Positions 15,975 to 24,731 of a DNA stretch of 64,000 bases are shown in pieces. The translations under genes were made by a program, and so were the position numbers. The notes below the pieces were generated by a model. The model saw only the letters and a program-made list of their open reading frames with translations, made no database searches and was not told the DNA's origin. Positions within the stretch are counted from its first letter, which is position 1; each line of letters begins with the position of its first letter. The stretch covers positions 953,501 to 1,017,500 of the forward strand of contig JACKKG010000001.1 of assembly GCA_020637515.1 (NCBI GenBank). Direction: 5' to 3'. The stretch comes from Rhodobacter sp. Lineage in GTDB: Bacteria > Pseudomonadota > Alphaproteobacteria > Rhodobacterales > Rhodobacteraceae.

Positions 15975-17054
15975 ATGCGACAGACCCTGACCGAACTCTA
16001 TGATGCGCGTGTGGCCAAGGGCGAGATCCGCCCCGACGCGGCCCAACGCGCCGTCCTGCCCCTGCTGGACGAACGCCGCGCTGCCTTGGAAACCCCGCAG
16101 AAGAAGGGTCTTCTGGGGGGGCTGTTCAAGAAACCGCCCCAAGGGCCCCGGGGGCTGTATCTGTGGGGCGGTGTCGGGCGCGGAAAGTCGATGCTGATGG
16201 ACCTGTTCGAACAGGCGACCGACATCGATGCCAAGCGCCGCGTGCATTTCCACGCCTTCATGCAGGAAATCCACCACGGGATGCACGAAGCCCGCAAGAC
16301 CGGCGTGGACGACGCGCTGGCGCCTGTAGCCAGGGCGGTGGCGCAGGATCTGCGGCTGCTGGCCTTTGACGAGATGCAGATCACCGACATCACCGATGCG
16401 ATGATCGTCGGCCGGCTGTTCCAGATGCTGATGGAGGCCGGCGTGGTGATCGTCACCACCTCGAACCGCCCGCCCGAGGATCTTTACAAGAACGGCCTGA
16501 ACCGGGCGCTGTTCCTGCCGTTCATCGCCCTGCTGCGCGCGCGCATGGAGGTGATCGAACTGCAAAGCGAGACCGACTATCGCCAACACCGGCTGACCGG
16601 CGCGCAGGTCTATTTCACGCCCGCCGATGCCGGCGCCCATGCGGCGATGGATGCGCTCTGGTCCGAGCTGACGGGCGTTGGCGCCGGCACGCCCCTGGTG
16701 CTGGAGGTGCAGGGCCGCAAGGTCGAGATCCCGCACCACCACAACGCCGTCGCGCGCACCGGCTTCTGGGACCTGTGCGGGCGCCCGCTGGGGCCGGCGG
16801 ACTATCTGGCGCTGGCCGACCGCGTGCGGGTCCTGATGATCGAGGACATCCCCCATCTGTCCGCCGCCAACTACAACGAGGCCAAGCGCTTCGTCACGCT
16901 GATCGACGCGCTTTACGAGGGGCGCGTGCGGCTGATCGCCAGTGCCGCCGATCAGCCCGAACGGCTGTATATGGAAGGGGCCGGCGCGTTCGAATTCGAA
17001 CGAACCGCCAGCCGCTTGCGCGAGATGCAGGCCATCGACTGGGGCAGCGCCTGA
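15975..17054 (+). CDS. zapE: AFG1-like ATPase, cell division protein ZapE
   Basis: AAA-type ATPase of the AFG1/ZapE family; in E. coli ZapE acts on the Z-ring under stress, and mitochondrial relatives take part in protein quality control. The 359-residue protein has Walker A GGVGRGKS (about residues 65-72), Walker B LLAFDEMQITD, the sensor VTTSNRPP and a C-terminal FERTASRLREMQ. No good ribosome site is visible before the ATG at 15975, and the leader between it and divergent sseA is 171 bp. In many alphaproteobacteria this gene precedes mdh, whereas here mdh lies elsewhere in the window. Confidence 0.92.
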   Translation: MRQTLTELYDARVAKGEIRPDAAQRAVLPLLDERRAALETPQKKGLLGGLFKKPPQGPRGLYLWGGVGRGKSMLMDLFEQATDIDAKRRVHFHAFMQEIHHGMHEARKTGVDDALAPVARAVAQDLRLLAFDEMQITDITDAMIVGRLFQMLMEAGVVIVTTSNRPPEDLYKNGLNRALFLPFIALLRARMEVIELQSETDYRQHRLTGAQVYFTPADAGAHAAMDALWSELTGVGAGTPLVLEVQGRKVEIPHHHNAVARTGFWDLCGRPLGPADYLALADRVRVLMIEDIPHLSAANYNEAKRFVTLIDALYEGRVRLIASAADQPERLYMEGAGAFEFERTASRLREMQAIDWGSA

Positions 17055-17057
17055 GGG

Positions 17058-17243
17058 TTACTCGGCGCTGCCGGTCCGCTCGATCTTGCTGTAGGCCTTC
17101 AGCTTGGCGTCCCCCTTGGCGCGTTCTCGCTGTTGCAGGTCCTTGGTCGCCTGCGCGGGCTGCTTGCCGCGCTCGATCTCGGCGAATTTCGCCATCTTGG
17201 AACCCGAGGCGCCGTGGTCATGATCCAGGGGATGTTTCGACAT
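17058..17243 (-). CDS. small hydrophilic protein of unknown function
   Basis: A 61-residue, strongly charged protein (SKHPLDHDHGASGSKMAKF...KLKAYSKIERTGSAE) with no signal or membrane segment, probably largely disordered or helical. AAAGGAG lies 6 nt before the ATG at 17243, a very good ribosome site that supports expression. An in-frame extension upstream reads only antisense sequence. It is convergent with zapE (3 nt gap) and lies downstream of the SDR gene. I do not recognise a named family. Confidence 0.7.
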   Translation of the reverse strand: MSKHPLDHDHGASGSKMAKFAEIERGKQPAQATKDLQQRERAKGDAKLKAYSKIERTGSAE

Positions 17244-17299
17244 CGGTTTCTCCTTTGAATCTGCCGGGCTGACAATCCTAGCGTGAATCCGGGCGCAAG

Positions 17300-18181
17300 T
17301 CACGCCGCGGCGGCGGAAGTCAGCGCAAGGGTCTGCATCAGCACCTGATCCAGCGGCGTATCCTGCCAGTCGGGCAGCAGGGCGTGCAGGCGCGCGCCGT
17401 CCATCCGGTGCGGGGTCTCGTAGAGATAGCGCATCTCGCCCAGTTCCCGCGCCAGTTCCCAGACCGGGCCGGCCAGCCGCATCGCCCACCAGGGAAACCG
17501 GTCAAAGCCCAGCGAGCGGCCGGTCAGGTGTTCGATCCGGTCCTTCAACTGCCGCGCGCTGAAGGTATGGCCCGGAAAGGGCACGTCACAGAATGCGGGC
17601 AGCGCGGCGCGGCGTTCGGCCAGCATCACGCCTGCGCGGGCCATGTCGGGCAGCCAGGCATGGGCGCGCACCACGTCGGGGTCGCCGGGCGCCGTCACGC
17701 GACCCTTGGCCAGATTGCGCAGATAGAGGTATTGCAGCACCGAATCGGTGGCCCGGGCATCCATGAAATCGCCTGCCCGCAAGAGGATCGTCTGCACCCC
17801 TTCGGTCGCGGCGGTGCGATAGCGGGCCTCGACCTCGGCGCGGATGCGGCCCTTGCGGCTGCGGGGCGCGTGCGGGGTGTGTTCGTCCCAGGGGCCGGGC
17901 TGGTCGCCGAACACATAGACATTGCCCGGAAACAGCACCGTCGCCCCTGAGGTCTTTGCCGCCGCCAGGACCTGCGTGGTGATCTGCGGCAGGATGCGGT
18001 CCCAATCGTGGTAATTCGGCGGGTTCAACCCGTTCACGATGACCGCGCAGCCCTGCGCGGCCAGGTCCATGTCAGTGCCGCGCTTGTAGGCCCGGGTTTG
18101 CCAGCCGGCGGCGCGGAAGGCGGCGGTGAAATTGCGGCCGATCTTGCCGTTGGCACCAAGGATGAGGGCGGTCTGGGTCAT
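17300..18181 (-). CDS. NAD(P)-dependent epimerase/dehydratase-like (extended SDR) protein
   Basis: Predicted Rossmann-fold reductase of 293 residues. The N terminus carries the NAD(P) loop ALILGANGKIGRNF, and a membrane-free extended SDR body follows with VFPGNVYVFGD. The usual YxxxK is not obvious, so it may be an atypical SDR (NmrA/HSCARG-like sensing role or an unknown reaction). GGAGA precedes the ATG at 18181, and longer in-frame extensions lack a ribosome site. It diverges from a LysR gene across an 89-bp gap, the classic arrangement of a LysR regulator and its target. Confidence 0.8.
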   Translation of the reverse strand: MTQTALILGANGKIGRNFTAAFRAAGWQTRAYKRGTDMDLAAQGCAVIVNGLNPPNYHDWDRILPQITTQVLAAAKTSGATVLFPGNVYVFGDQPGPWDEHTPHAPRSRKGRIRAEVEARYRTAATEGVQTILLRAGDFMDARATDSVLQYLYLRNLAKGRVTAPGDPDVVRAHAWLPDMARAGVMLAERRAALPAFCDVPFPGHTFSARQLKDRIEHLTGRSLGFDRFPWWAMRLAGPVWELARELGEMRYLYETPHRMDGARLHALLPDWQDTPLDQVLMQTLALTSAAAA

Positions 18182-18252
18182 GGGGATCTCCTTTTGCGAC
18201 GGGCAGAAGATGAGGCCCGGCTTCCCCAAAGAAAATTGCATACAGGCGCATG

Positions 18253-18268
18253 TCATGTATTCATGAAT
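18253..18268. promoter_or_regulatory. overlapping palindromes in the SDR/LysR divergent gap
   Basis: TCATG-TATT-CATGA (18253-18266) and ATTCATGAAT (18259-18268) overlap just before the LysR start codon. They are candidate sites for the LysR product or an autoregulatory element. Confidence 0.4.
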
Positions 18269-18270
18269 GA

Positions 18271-19173
18271 ATGGACAAGTTGAGCTCACTGGACTGGTCG
18301 CTGGTGCAGGCCTTTCTCGCCGTGGCGGAAACGGGCAGCCTGTCGGCGGCGGCGCGGGCCCTGGGGCGCAGCCAGCCGACGCTGGGCCGCCAGATCAAGA
18401 CGATCGAGGGACAACTGGGCGCCGACCTGTTCCACCGCCAGCCCCGGGGGTTTTCCCTGACCGAGGACGGGCAGGCGCTGCTCGAACCCGCCCGCGCGAT
18501 GCGCGACGCGGCGAATCGCATGGCGCTGACCGTGGCAGGCCACGAGGCGCGGCTCGAAGGCAGCGTGCGCGTCACCGCCAGCGTCGCGGTGTCGGTCTGG
18601 CATCTGCCGCCGGTTCTGGCCGCCCTGCGCGTGGCCGAGCCCCTGATCCGCATCGACCTGGTGCCCACGGACCGGACCTCGAATCTGCTGTATCGCGAGG
18701 CCGACATCGCGATTCGCATGTATCGGCCGACCCAGCAGGACCTGATCGCCCGGCACCTTGGCGACGTGGGCATCGCGGCCTTTGCGGCAAAAACCTACCT
18801 GGCCAGGCGCGGCATGCCCCGGACGGCGCAGGACCTGGGTCAGCACGATCTGGTGGGCATGGACCGGGAAACCCTGCTGATCGACGGGTTTCGCCAGGGC
18901 GGGATGCTGGCGACCCGCGACTGGTTCGCGACCCGCAGCGACGACATCGTCGTTGCCTGGGAACTGGTGCGCGCTGGCTGCGGGATCGGCTTTGCCCAGC
19001 GCAGTATCGGCGCCCGCGATCCCCTGGTGCAGGAAATCGACCTGGGTTTTCCCCTGCCGCGCCTGCCCGTCTGGCTGACTGCCCACCCCGTGATGCGGCG
19101 CACCCCCCGGGTGCGCCGGGTCTGGGACCTGCTCGCCGAAGGTCTGGCGCCGATGTTCAGGGCCGGGGCGTAA
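18271..19173 (+). CDS. LysR family transcriptional regulator
   Basis: A 300-residue LTTR. The winged helix-turn-helix is at about 8-65 (LVQAFLAVAETGSLSAAARALGRSQPTLGRQIKTIE), followed by a linker helix and the periplasmic-binding-like effector domain (about 93-295). It belongs to the group of LysR proteins whose effector domain starts VRVTASVAVSVW. Regulators of this type usually control the divergent neighbour, here the SDR gene. The inducer is unknown. Its 3' end overlaps the convergent exported-protein gene by 17 bp. Confidence 0.9.
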   Translation: MDKLSSLDWSLVQAFLAVAETGSLSAAARALGRSQPTLGRQIKTIEGQLGADLFHRQPRGFSLTEDGQALLEPARAMRDAANRMALTVAGHEARLEGSVRVTASVAVSVWHLPPVLAALRVAEPLIRIDLVPTDRTSNLLYREADIAIRMYRPTQQDLIARHLGDVGIAAFAAKTYLARRGMPRTAQDLGQHDLVGMDRETLLIDGFRQGGMLATRDWFATRSDDIVVAWELVRAGCGIGFAQRSIGARDPLVQEIDLGFPLPRLPVWLTAHPVMRRTPRVRRVWDLLAEGLAPMFRAGA

Positions 19174-19546
19174 GCGAACCGCCCCAGGCGATCAACTGAT
19201 TGATGAGCGGGCGAATGCGCGGCCCCTCGCGGTCGCAGGTGTCCGGTTTGTCCAACATGGCAAAGGCCGGGCGGTAGAACCGGTCGTCATAGGCGTTGCT
19301 GTCCAGCACCCCCAGCGCCGCCGCCACCAGATCGGCCGAGCCGGTGACCAGCGCGAATTCCTCGGGCGTCAGGCCATGGCCCGGGCAATTCTCGCTCACG
19401 ACATTCGCCGTGACCAACTGCATCAGAAGATGCTCTTGTTCGCCGGTCGGCAGCGGCGGAATCCGCGGCAAGGGCACTGTGACGCCGCCATCGGCCCAGG
19501 CCGATGCGGCCAACAGGGTCAGGGCAAGAACGAGCAGGGGTTTCAT
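19157..19546 (-). CDS. exported protein of unknown function
   Basis: A 129-residue protein with a Sec signal peptide (KPLLVLALTLLAASAWA, cleavage near residue 18) and a mature part with two cysteines (in SENCPGHG and DTCDREG) that could form a disulfide in the periplasm. The C-terminal half is helical. The ATG at 19546 is preferred over the TTG one codon upstream. I do not recognise the family. It overlaps the 3' end of the LysR gene, and a 132-bp gap separates it from leuB. Confidence 0.72.
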   Translation of the reverse strand: MKPLLVLALTLLAASAWADGGVTVPLPRIPPLPTGEQEHLLMQLVTANVVSENCPGHGLTPEEFALVTGSADLVAAALGVLDSNAYDDRFYRPAFAMLDKPDTCDREGPRIRPLINQLIAWGGSLTPRP

Positions 19547-19678
19547 CAAGGGCTCCGTCTGGAAAACTGGCCCAGACTAGCACGGCGGCGCTGTGCGTGG
19601 CACGGGATTTGCGGCGCGCTTGACCCGGCGACACAGGCGCGCTAGGCCCCTTCGCGCACCCAGATACAGGAGTCCCCC

Positions 19679-20785
19679 GTGGCCAATCCTTCCCTGCTCA
19701 TCCTCGCCGGCGACGGCATCGGCCCCGAAGTCATGGCCGAGGTGAAGAAGATCATCGCCTGGATGGGCGACAAGCGCGGCGTCACCTTCGATGTCAGCGA
19801 GGACCTGGTGGGCGGCTGTGCCTATGACGTGCACGGCAAGCCCCTCGCCGACGCGACGATGGAAAAGGCGCAGGCGGTGGACGCGGTCCTGTTGGGCGCC
19901 GTCGGCGGGCCCAAGTATGACGCCCTCGATTTCAGCGTGAAACCCGAACGCGGCCTGCTGCGCCTGCGCAAGGAAATGGACCTGTATTCGAACCTGCGCC
20001 CCGCGCAGTGCTTTGATGCGCTGGCCGATTTCTCGTCGCTGAAAAAGGACGTGGTGGCCGGGCTCGACATCATGATCGTGCGCGAGCTGACCTCGGGTGT
20101 CTATTTCGGCGAGCCGCGCGGCATCTTCACCGAAGGCAACGAGCGCGTCGGCATCAACACCCAGCGGTATACCGAAAGCGAGATCGCCCGCGTCGCGCGT
20201 TCGGCCTTTGAGCTGGCGCGCAAACGCAACAACAAGGTCTGCTCGATGGAAAAGGCCAACGTCATGGAATCGGGCATTCTGTGGCGCGAGGTCGTGCAGA
20301 AGGTCCACGACGAGGAATACCCCGATGTCGCCCTGTCGCACATGTATGCCGACAACGGCGCGATGCAGCTGGTGCGCAACCCCAAGCAATTCGATGTGAT
20401 CGTCACCGACAACCTGTTTGGCGACCTGCTGTCCGACGCGGCGGCGATGCTGACCGGTTCGCTGGGCATGTTGCCCTCGGCCAGCCTGGGTGCGCCGATG
20501 GCCAACGGCCGGCCCAAGGCGCTGTATGAGCCGGTGCACGGTTCGGCCCCCGACATCGCCGGCCAGGGCAAGGCCAACCCGATCGCCTGCATCCTGTCCT
20601 TTGCCATGGCGCTGCGCTATTCTTTCGACTTGGGGGCCGAGGCCGACCGCGTCGAAAAGGCCGTGGAACGGGTTCTGGCCGACGGTGTGCGCACGGGCGA
20701 CCTGATGGGCCCCGAGGGGGGCACCCCGGTGTCGACCAGCCAGATGGGCGACGCCATCGTCGCGGCGCTGGACGCCAGCCTCTGA
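19679..20785 (+). CDS. leuB: 3-isopropylmalate dehydrogenase
   Basis: Oxidatively decarboxylates 3-isopropylmalate in leucine synthesis, using NAD+. The 368-residue protein shows GDGIGPEV near the start, LLGAVGGPKYD, LRPAQCF, the active-site RELTSGVYFG tyrosine segment, MEKANVMESG and the signature NLFGDLLSDAAAMLTGSLGMLPSA. It has a GTG start. The preceding 130 bp contain a weak TTGACC-N17-TAGGCC match. leuC and leuD are not in the window. A strong hairpin follows 17 nt after the stop. Confidence 0.96.
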   Translation: MANPSLLILAGDGIGPEVMAEVKKIIAWMGDKRGVTFDVSEDLVGGCAYDVHGKPLADATMEKAQAVDAVLLGAVGGPKYDALDFSVKPERGLLRLRKEMDLYSNLRPAQCFDALADFSSLKKDVVAGLDIMIVRELTSGVYFGEPRGIFTEGNERVGINTQRYTESEIARVARSAFELARKRNNKVCSMEKANVMESGILWREVVQKVHDEEYPDVALSHMYADNGAMQLVRNPKQFDVIVTDNLFGDLLSDAAAMLTGSLGMLPSASLGAPMANGRPKALYEPVHGSAPDIAGQGKANPIACILSFAMALRYSFDLGAEADRVEKAVERVLADGVRTGDLMGPEGGTPVSTSQMGDAIVAALDASL

Positions 20786-20802
20786 GCGCGGGAACATCGT
20801 CG

Positions 20803-20830
20803 AACGGCCCGGCCCGCGTGCCGGGCCGTT
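20803..20830 (+). terminator. hairpin terminator of leuB
   Basis: AACGGCCCGGC (20803-20813) pairs with GCCGGGCCGTT (20820-20830), then TGGCGTTT. It lies between leuB and the convergent TetR gene. Confidence 0.7.
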
Positions 20831-20837
20831 TGGCGTT

Positions 20838-21422
20838 TCAGACCACCCCCAGAAGCCGCATTCCCAGGCGCGCCACGCCATCGGCAAAAGCGTCGTCCAG
20901 TGGCCGATGCCCGGCCAAAAGGCGGTAGAACAGCGGCGCGTAGAGCATGTCCAGCACCAGGTCGATATCCGGCGGCGCCGGGATCGTTCCCAGCGCGACA
21001 GCCCGCGCGATCTGGTCGCGACCGGCTTCGCGGCTGGCCAGGATGACCTGGTTGCGAAAGGCGCGCGTGATCTCGGCCTCGGGGTCCGCGGCCGCAAGCG
21101 CCAGGGCGATCTGCCGGCCACGCCCTGCGGCAAAGGCCGTGGTCAGGCCGCGCAACTGGGTTCGCAACCAATCCTCGAGCGTATCCCCCGCGACGGGCGC
21201 TTTCGGCGACGGTTCGGCCATCAGGGCGGCCATGGCCAGTTCCAGCGCGTTCGCCCAGTGGCGGTAGAGCGTCGGCTTGCCCACGCCCGACTGCGCAGCG
21301 ACCGCTTCCATCGTCAATCGGCCCAGGCCCTGGTCGAACAGGATCGCGCGCGCAGCCCGCAGCGCGTTCGCGCGCGCAGCCTGCGATGATGGGCGGCCTC
21401 GATGGGGTTTGTCTTGATTCAT
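20838..21422 (-). CDS. TetR/AcrR family transcriptional regulator
   Basis: A 194-residue repressor-type protein. An N-terminal HTH (about residues 15-60: ALRAARAILFDQGLGRLTMEAVAAQSGVGKPTLYRHW) is followed by a helical ligand domain of the TetR_C_11-like kind (YAPLFYRLL). The ATG at 21422 was chosen; the longer frame would run through the operator and into the divergent promoter. It faces a VOC protein gene across 49 bp that contain an inverted repeat, so it probably controls that gene and itself. Confidence 0.88.
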   Translation of the reverse strand: MNQDKPHRGRPSSQAARANALRAARAILFDQGLGRLTMEAVAAQSGVGKPTLYRHWANALELAMAALMAEPSPKAPVAGDTLEDWLRTQLRGLTTAFAAGRGRQIALALAAADPEAEITRAFRNQVILASREAGRDQIARAVALGTIPAPPDIDLVLDMLYAPLFYRLLAGHRPLDDAFADGVARLGMRLLGVV

Positions 21423-21426
21423 TGTG

Positions 21427-21445
21427 ATACGAAACGTAACGTAAT
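21427..21445. promoter_or_regulatory. candidate TetR operator between the regulator and VOC genes
   Basis: Around 21427-21445 an inverted repeat TACG-N8-CGTA (21428-21443) is embedded in ACG-rich sequence (AACGTAACGTA). It sits in the 49-bp divergent gap. Confidence 0.5.
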
Positions 21446-21471
21446 AAAAACCACTGTCAACGAGGTGATCC

Positions 21472-21912
21472 ATGACCGGTCTCGCCCTGACCCCGTATCT
21501 GACCTGTCGCGATGCCGCGTCGGCGATCGACTTCTACGGTCGCGCCTTTGACGCGCGCGAGGTGTTCCGCCTGACCGATCCCGCGGACGGGCGCGTGGGA
21601 CACGCCGAGTTGCGCATCGGTGCGGCGCGGGTGATGCTGGCCGACGAATACCCCGACTTCGGTGCGCTCAGCCCCGATGCACTGGGTGGTTCGCCGGTCT
21701 TGCTGCACCTGGAATGCGATGACGTGGATGCCCTGACGGCGCAGGCCACCCGGGCCGGTGCGATGCTGCTGCGCGCGCCCGCGACGCAAAGCTTCGGCGA
21801 ACGCAATGCGATGGTGCAGGACCCGTTCGGCCACCGCTGGATGCTGACCCGGACGGTCGAGGTCGTCGCGCCCGAGGACATGCAACGCCGTTGGGACGAG
21901 GGGGCCGGGTAA
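21472..21912 (+). CDS. VOC (glyoxalase/bleomycin-resistance, PhnB-like) protein
   Basis: A 146-residue vicinal-oxygen-chelate protein. Two beta-alpha-beta-beta-beta modules are visible: one opening with TPYLTCRDAASAIDFYGRAF, the other with VLLHLECDDVDALTAQATRAGA and ending DPFGHRWMLTR, which is characteristic of PhnB-like members. Most of these have no proven enzyme activity, and some are antibiotic-binding. GAGGTG precedes the ATG. It is divergently paired with the TetR gene, suggesting ligand-induced expression. Confidence 0.86.
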   Translation: MTGLALTPYLTCRDAASAIDFYGRAFDAREVFRLTDPADGRVGHAELRIGAARVMLADEYPDFGALSPDALGGSPVLLHLECDDVDALTAQATRAGAMLLRAPATQSFGERNAMVQDPFGHRWMLTRTVEVVAPEDMQRRWDEGAG

Positions 21913-21934
21913 CCGGCCCCGGTCCGCTTGCCTG

Positions 21935-23461
21935 TCAGAGATCGGTATAGCCCGCGATGCTGGCCGCGTGGCGGGCGATGCGGGCCATCCATCGCACCGC
22001 GTCGGTGCGGTCGAACAGGTCCTGGACACGGTCGCCCATGACGCGCTGGTGCAGGGTGAGGTCGCGGTAGACCAGCGCCCGGCGTTCGATCAGACCGGCC
22101 AGCCTTTGCAGATCGGCGGCGGTGGGGTCCGGCGACCGCAGCCGCCCGGCCAGCGCGCGGCCAGCGCGGCGCAGGCGCGCGTTCCCCGCGATCACGGCAA
22201 GCGGCGCCCGCCGTTCGATCCGCGCGACCAGCCGATGCAGATGGTCCATCCGGTGCAACAGGGCGGTCTGGCGGTCTTGCAGGTCCTGGCGCCCCTCGGG
22301 CAGGCGCAGATGGGTCAGGAATTCCTCGAGCCGATCCTGCGCGGGGTCCAGCCGGGGCGCCAGAGTGGCCATCGGGCGCAGGTCCTCATGCGGTCCCAGC
22401 GCGGCGCCGATGGCGGAAAAGACCAGGCGCTGCATGGCGGTCGCGGTGGTCTCGGCGGCGGTGAGGGCGGCCTCGGGCTGGGCGCGCAGCAAGGGATCGA
22501 GCGCCCGGGTCAGGCTGTCGCCCGCATCCGGGACCAGCCGGGCCACCAGCGCGGCAAAGCGTGGGGTCAGCGGCAGAAAGATCAGCGCGCCCACCAGGTT
22601 GAACCCGGTGTGGAACAGCACCAGCGCCGTCAGGTCGTCGCCGCCCAGCCGGTGCAGGGGCAGCGCCAGCAGGCTCAGCATTGGAAAGGCCAGCACCGCG
22701 GTGCCCAGGTTGAACAACAGGTTCGCCAGCGCGGTCTGCCGCATGGCCGGTCCGCCCCCCAGCGACGCCAGCAGGGCCGTCAGCGTGGTGCCCAGATTCA
22801 GACCGATCACCAGCGCGGCCGCCTGAGCGAAGGTCAGCGCCCCCCCCGCCAGCAACACCAGCGTGATCGCCATCCCGGCCGAGGAACTCTGCACCACCGC
22901 GACCAGCGCGAACCCCACCGCGATCAGGGCCAGCCGTCCCGGCACCGTGTCGCCCGGCAGCGTTTCAGGGCCGAACCAGCCTTGCGTCAGCGCGGCCACG
23001 CCCTGCATCAGGTCCAGGCCGATGAACAACAGGCACAGCCCGGCCACGCCGCGCGCAATGCGAACCACCCGGCCCTGGCCCAGCACCAGCGCCAGCGCCG
23101 CGACGAACATCACGGGCTGCGCGATGATGCCGATCTTCAGCTTGAGGCCCAGGAAGGTGACGATCCAGCCGGTGACCGTGGTGCCGACATTCGCGCCGTA
23201 GAGCACGCCCAGCGACTGCGGAAAGCCGATCAGCCCGGCGCCGACAAAACCCACGGTCATCACGGTTGTCGCGCTCGAGGACTGGATCACCGCCGTCGCC
23301 GCCGCGCCCGTCAGCGCGCCGCGCAGGGGCGTGCCTGTGAAGCGGGTCAGCACATGACGCAGCCGTGGCCCGGCGGCGTCGCGCAGCGATTCCGTCAGGA
23401 TCTTCATTCCGAACAGGAACAGGCCGATCCCGCCCAGAACCGCAAGCAGACCCTCGCTCAA
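21935..23461 (-). CDS. Na+/phosphate cotransporter (NptA/PNaS family) with PhoU-like tail
   Basis: Inner-membrane sodium-phosphate symporter, 508 residues. The membrane part has two inverted repeats, each with the QSSSA hallmark (AVIQSSSATTVMTVG and AVVQSSSAGMAITL). The ~170-residue C-terminal region is helical and PhoU-like. The start is a TTG (23461-23459), because the next ATG is inside the first membrane helix. No good ribosome site is seen. The gene begins 7 nt after the thiolase stop on the same strand, so translation may depend on coupling to that gene. Confidence 0.88.
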   Translation of the reverse strand: MSEGLLAVLGGIGLFLFGMKILTESLRDAAGPRLRHVLTRFTGTPLRGALTGAAATAVIQSSSATTVMTVGFVGAGLIGFPQSLGVLYGANVGTTVTGWIVTFLGLKLKIGIIAQPVMFVAALALVLGQGRVVRIARGVAGLCLLFIGLDLMQGVAALTQGWFGPETLPGDTVPGRLALIAVGFALVAVVQSSSAGMAITLVLLAGGALTFAQAAALVIGLNLGTTLTALLASLGGGPAMRQTALANLLFNLGTAVLAFPMLSLLALPLHRLGGDDLTALVLFHTGFNLVGALIFLPLTPRFAALVARLVPDAGDSLTRALDPLLRAQPEAALTAAETTATAMQRLVFSAIGAALGPHEDLRPMATLAPRLDPAQDRLEEFLTHLRLPEGRQDLQDRQTALLHRMDHLHRLVARIERRAPLAVIAGNARLRRAGRALAGRLRSPDPTAADLQRLAGLIERRALVYRDLTLHQRVMGDRVQDLFDRTDAVRWMARIARHAASIAGYTDL

Positions 23462-23468
23462 CGCCGGC

Positions 23469-24647
23469 TCAAGGGCGTTCGATGGCGATTGCGGTGCCTT
23501 CGCCGCCGCCGATGCAGATCGCCGCGACGCCGCGTTTGAGGCCGCGGTTTTCCAGCGCGTGCAGCAGCGTGACGATGATCCGCGCGCCCGAGGCCCCGAT
23601 CGGATGCCCCAACGCGCAGGCGCCGCCGTTCACGTTCATTCGGTCGCGGGCGATGCCCATGTCCTGCATGAAGGCCATCGGGACCACGGCGAAGGCTTCG
23701 TTGACCTCCCACAGATCGACCGAATCGACCGCCCAGCCCAACCGCTGCAACAGCTTTCGCGCCGCCGGGATCGGCGCGGTGCTGAACCAGCCCGGTTCCT
23801 GGGCGTGGCTGGTGTGGCCCCGGATCACCGCGCGGATCGGGGCGCCCATCGCCTCGGCTCTGGCGCGAGTCGCCAGAACCAGCGCCGCAGCTCCGTCCGA
23901 GATCGACGACGCGTTCGCCGCTGTCACCGTGCCGTCCTTTCGAAAGGCGGGTTTCAGGGTCGGGATCTTCTCGGGACGGGCGTTCGCGGGTTGCTCGTCG
24001 GCGGTGATGGTGACCTCGCCCTTGCGGGTGTGCACGGTAACGGCCGCGATTTCGCCGTCAAAAGCGCCGTTGGCCTGCGCCGACAGCGCATTGGTCAGCG
24101 AGCCCAGCGCGTAATCGTCCTGGGCCTCGCGCGTGAACTGGTATTTCTCGGCGCAATCCTCAGCGAAGGTGCCCATCAGGCGGCCCTTGTCATAGGCGTC
24201 CTCAAGCCCGTCCAGGAACATGTGGTCGATGACCTGCCCGTGGCCCATGCGATACCCGCCGCGCGCCTTTGGCAGCAGGTAGGGGGCCTCGCTCATGCTT
24301 TCCATGCCGCCGGCGACCATCAGGCCCGTGTGGCCCAGCGCCAGCTGGTCATGCGCGATCATCACCGCCTTCATGCCCGATCCGCACATCTTGTTCAGCG
24401 TGGTGGCGGGGACTTCCTGGCCCAGACCGGCCCGGAACCCCGCCTGACGCGCCGGGGCCTGCCCCTGACCGGCGGGCAGGACGCAGCCCATCAACAGTTC
24501 CTCGACCCGCTCAGGGGGGGTGCCGGCGCTTTCCAATGCGGCGGCGATGGCGGTTCCGCCCAGGGACGCCGCCGGAACGCCGTTGAAGACGCCCTGAAAC
24601 CCGCCCATGGGGGTGCGCGCTGCGCCGATGATGACCACTTCGGACAT
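23469..24647 (-). CDS. acetyl-CoA C-acetyltransferase (thiolase)
   Basis: Condenses two acetyl-CoA to acetoacetyl-CoA, the entry step to polyhydroxybutyrate and to the ethylmalonyl-CoA pathway, or works in the reverse direction. The 392-residue protein has the nucleophile Cys88 in LNKMCGSGMKAV, NEAFAVVPM, GGACALGHPIGASGAR and the C-terminal AICIGGGEG. GAGGCACC precedes the ATG. No phaB is adjacent. The downstream neighbour is a phosphate symporter, an unusual partner. Other thiolase functions, for example in isoleucine breakdown, cannot be excluded. Confidence 0.9.
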   Translation of the reverse strand: MSEVVIIGAARTPMGGFQGVFNGVPAASLGGTAIAAALESAGTPPERVEELLMGCVLPAGQGQAPARQAGFRAGLGQEVPATTLNKMCGSGMKAVMIAHDQLALGHTGLMVAGGMESMSEAPYLLPKARGGYRMGHGQVIDHMFLDGLEDAYDKGRLMGTFAEDCAEKYQFTREAQDDYALGSLTNALSAQANGAFDGEIAAVTVHTRKGEVTITADEQPANARPEKIPTLKPAFRKDGTVTAANASSISDGAAALVLATRARAEAMGAPIRAVIRGHTSHAQEPGWFSTAPIPAARKLLQRLGWAVDSVDLWEVNEAFAVVPMAFMQDMGIARDRMNVNGGACALGHPIGASGARIIVTLLHALENRGLKRGVAAICIGGGEGTAIAIERP

Positions 24648-24731
24648 GGGTGCCTCCTATCGTCGTGAACCTTTTGGAAAGACTTAGACCCTAGGGTGGT
24701 GCGGGAACAAGCTGCGATTGTGGAGGCGAGT

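Noticed and set aside
21968..23539. A 523-codon open frame antisense to the Na/Pi symporter
   Set aside because: Composition is dominated by Gln/Arg/His; the membrane protein on the minus strand has conserved QSSSA repeats.
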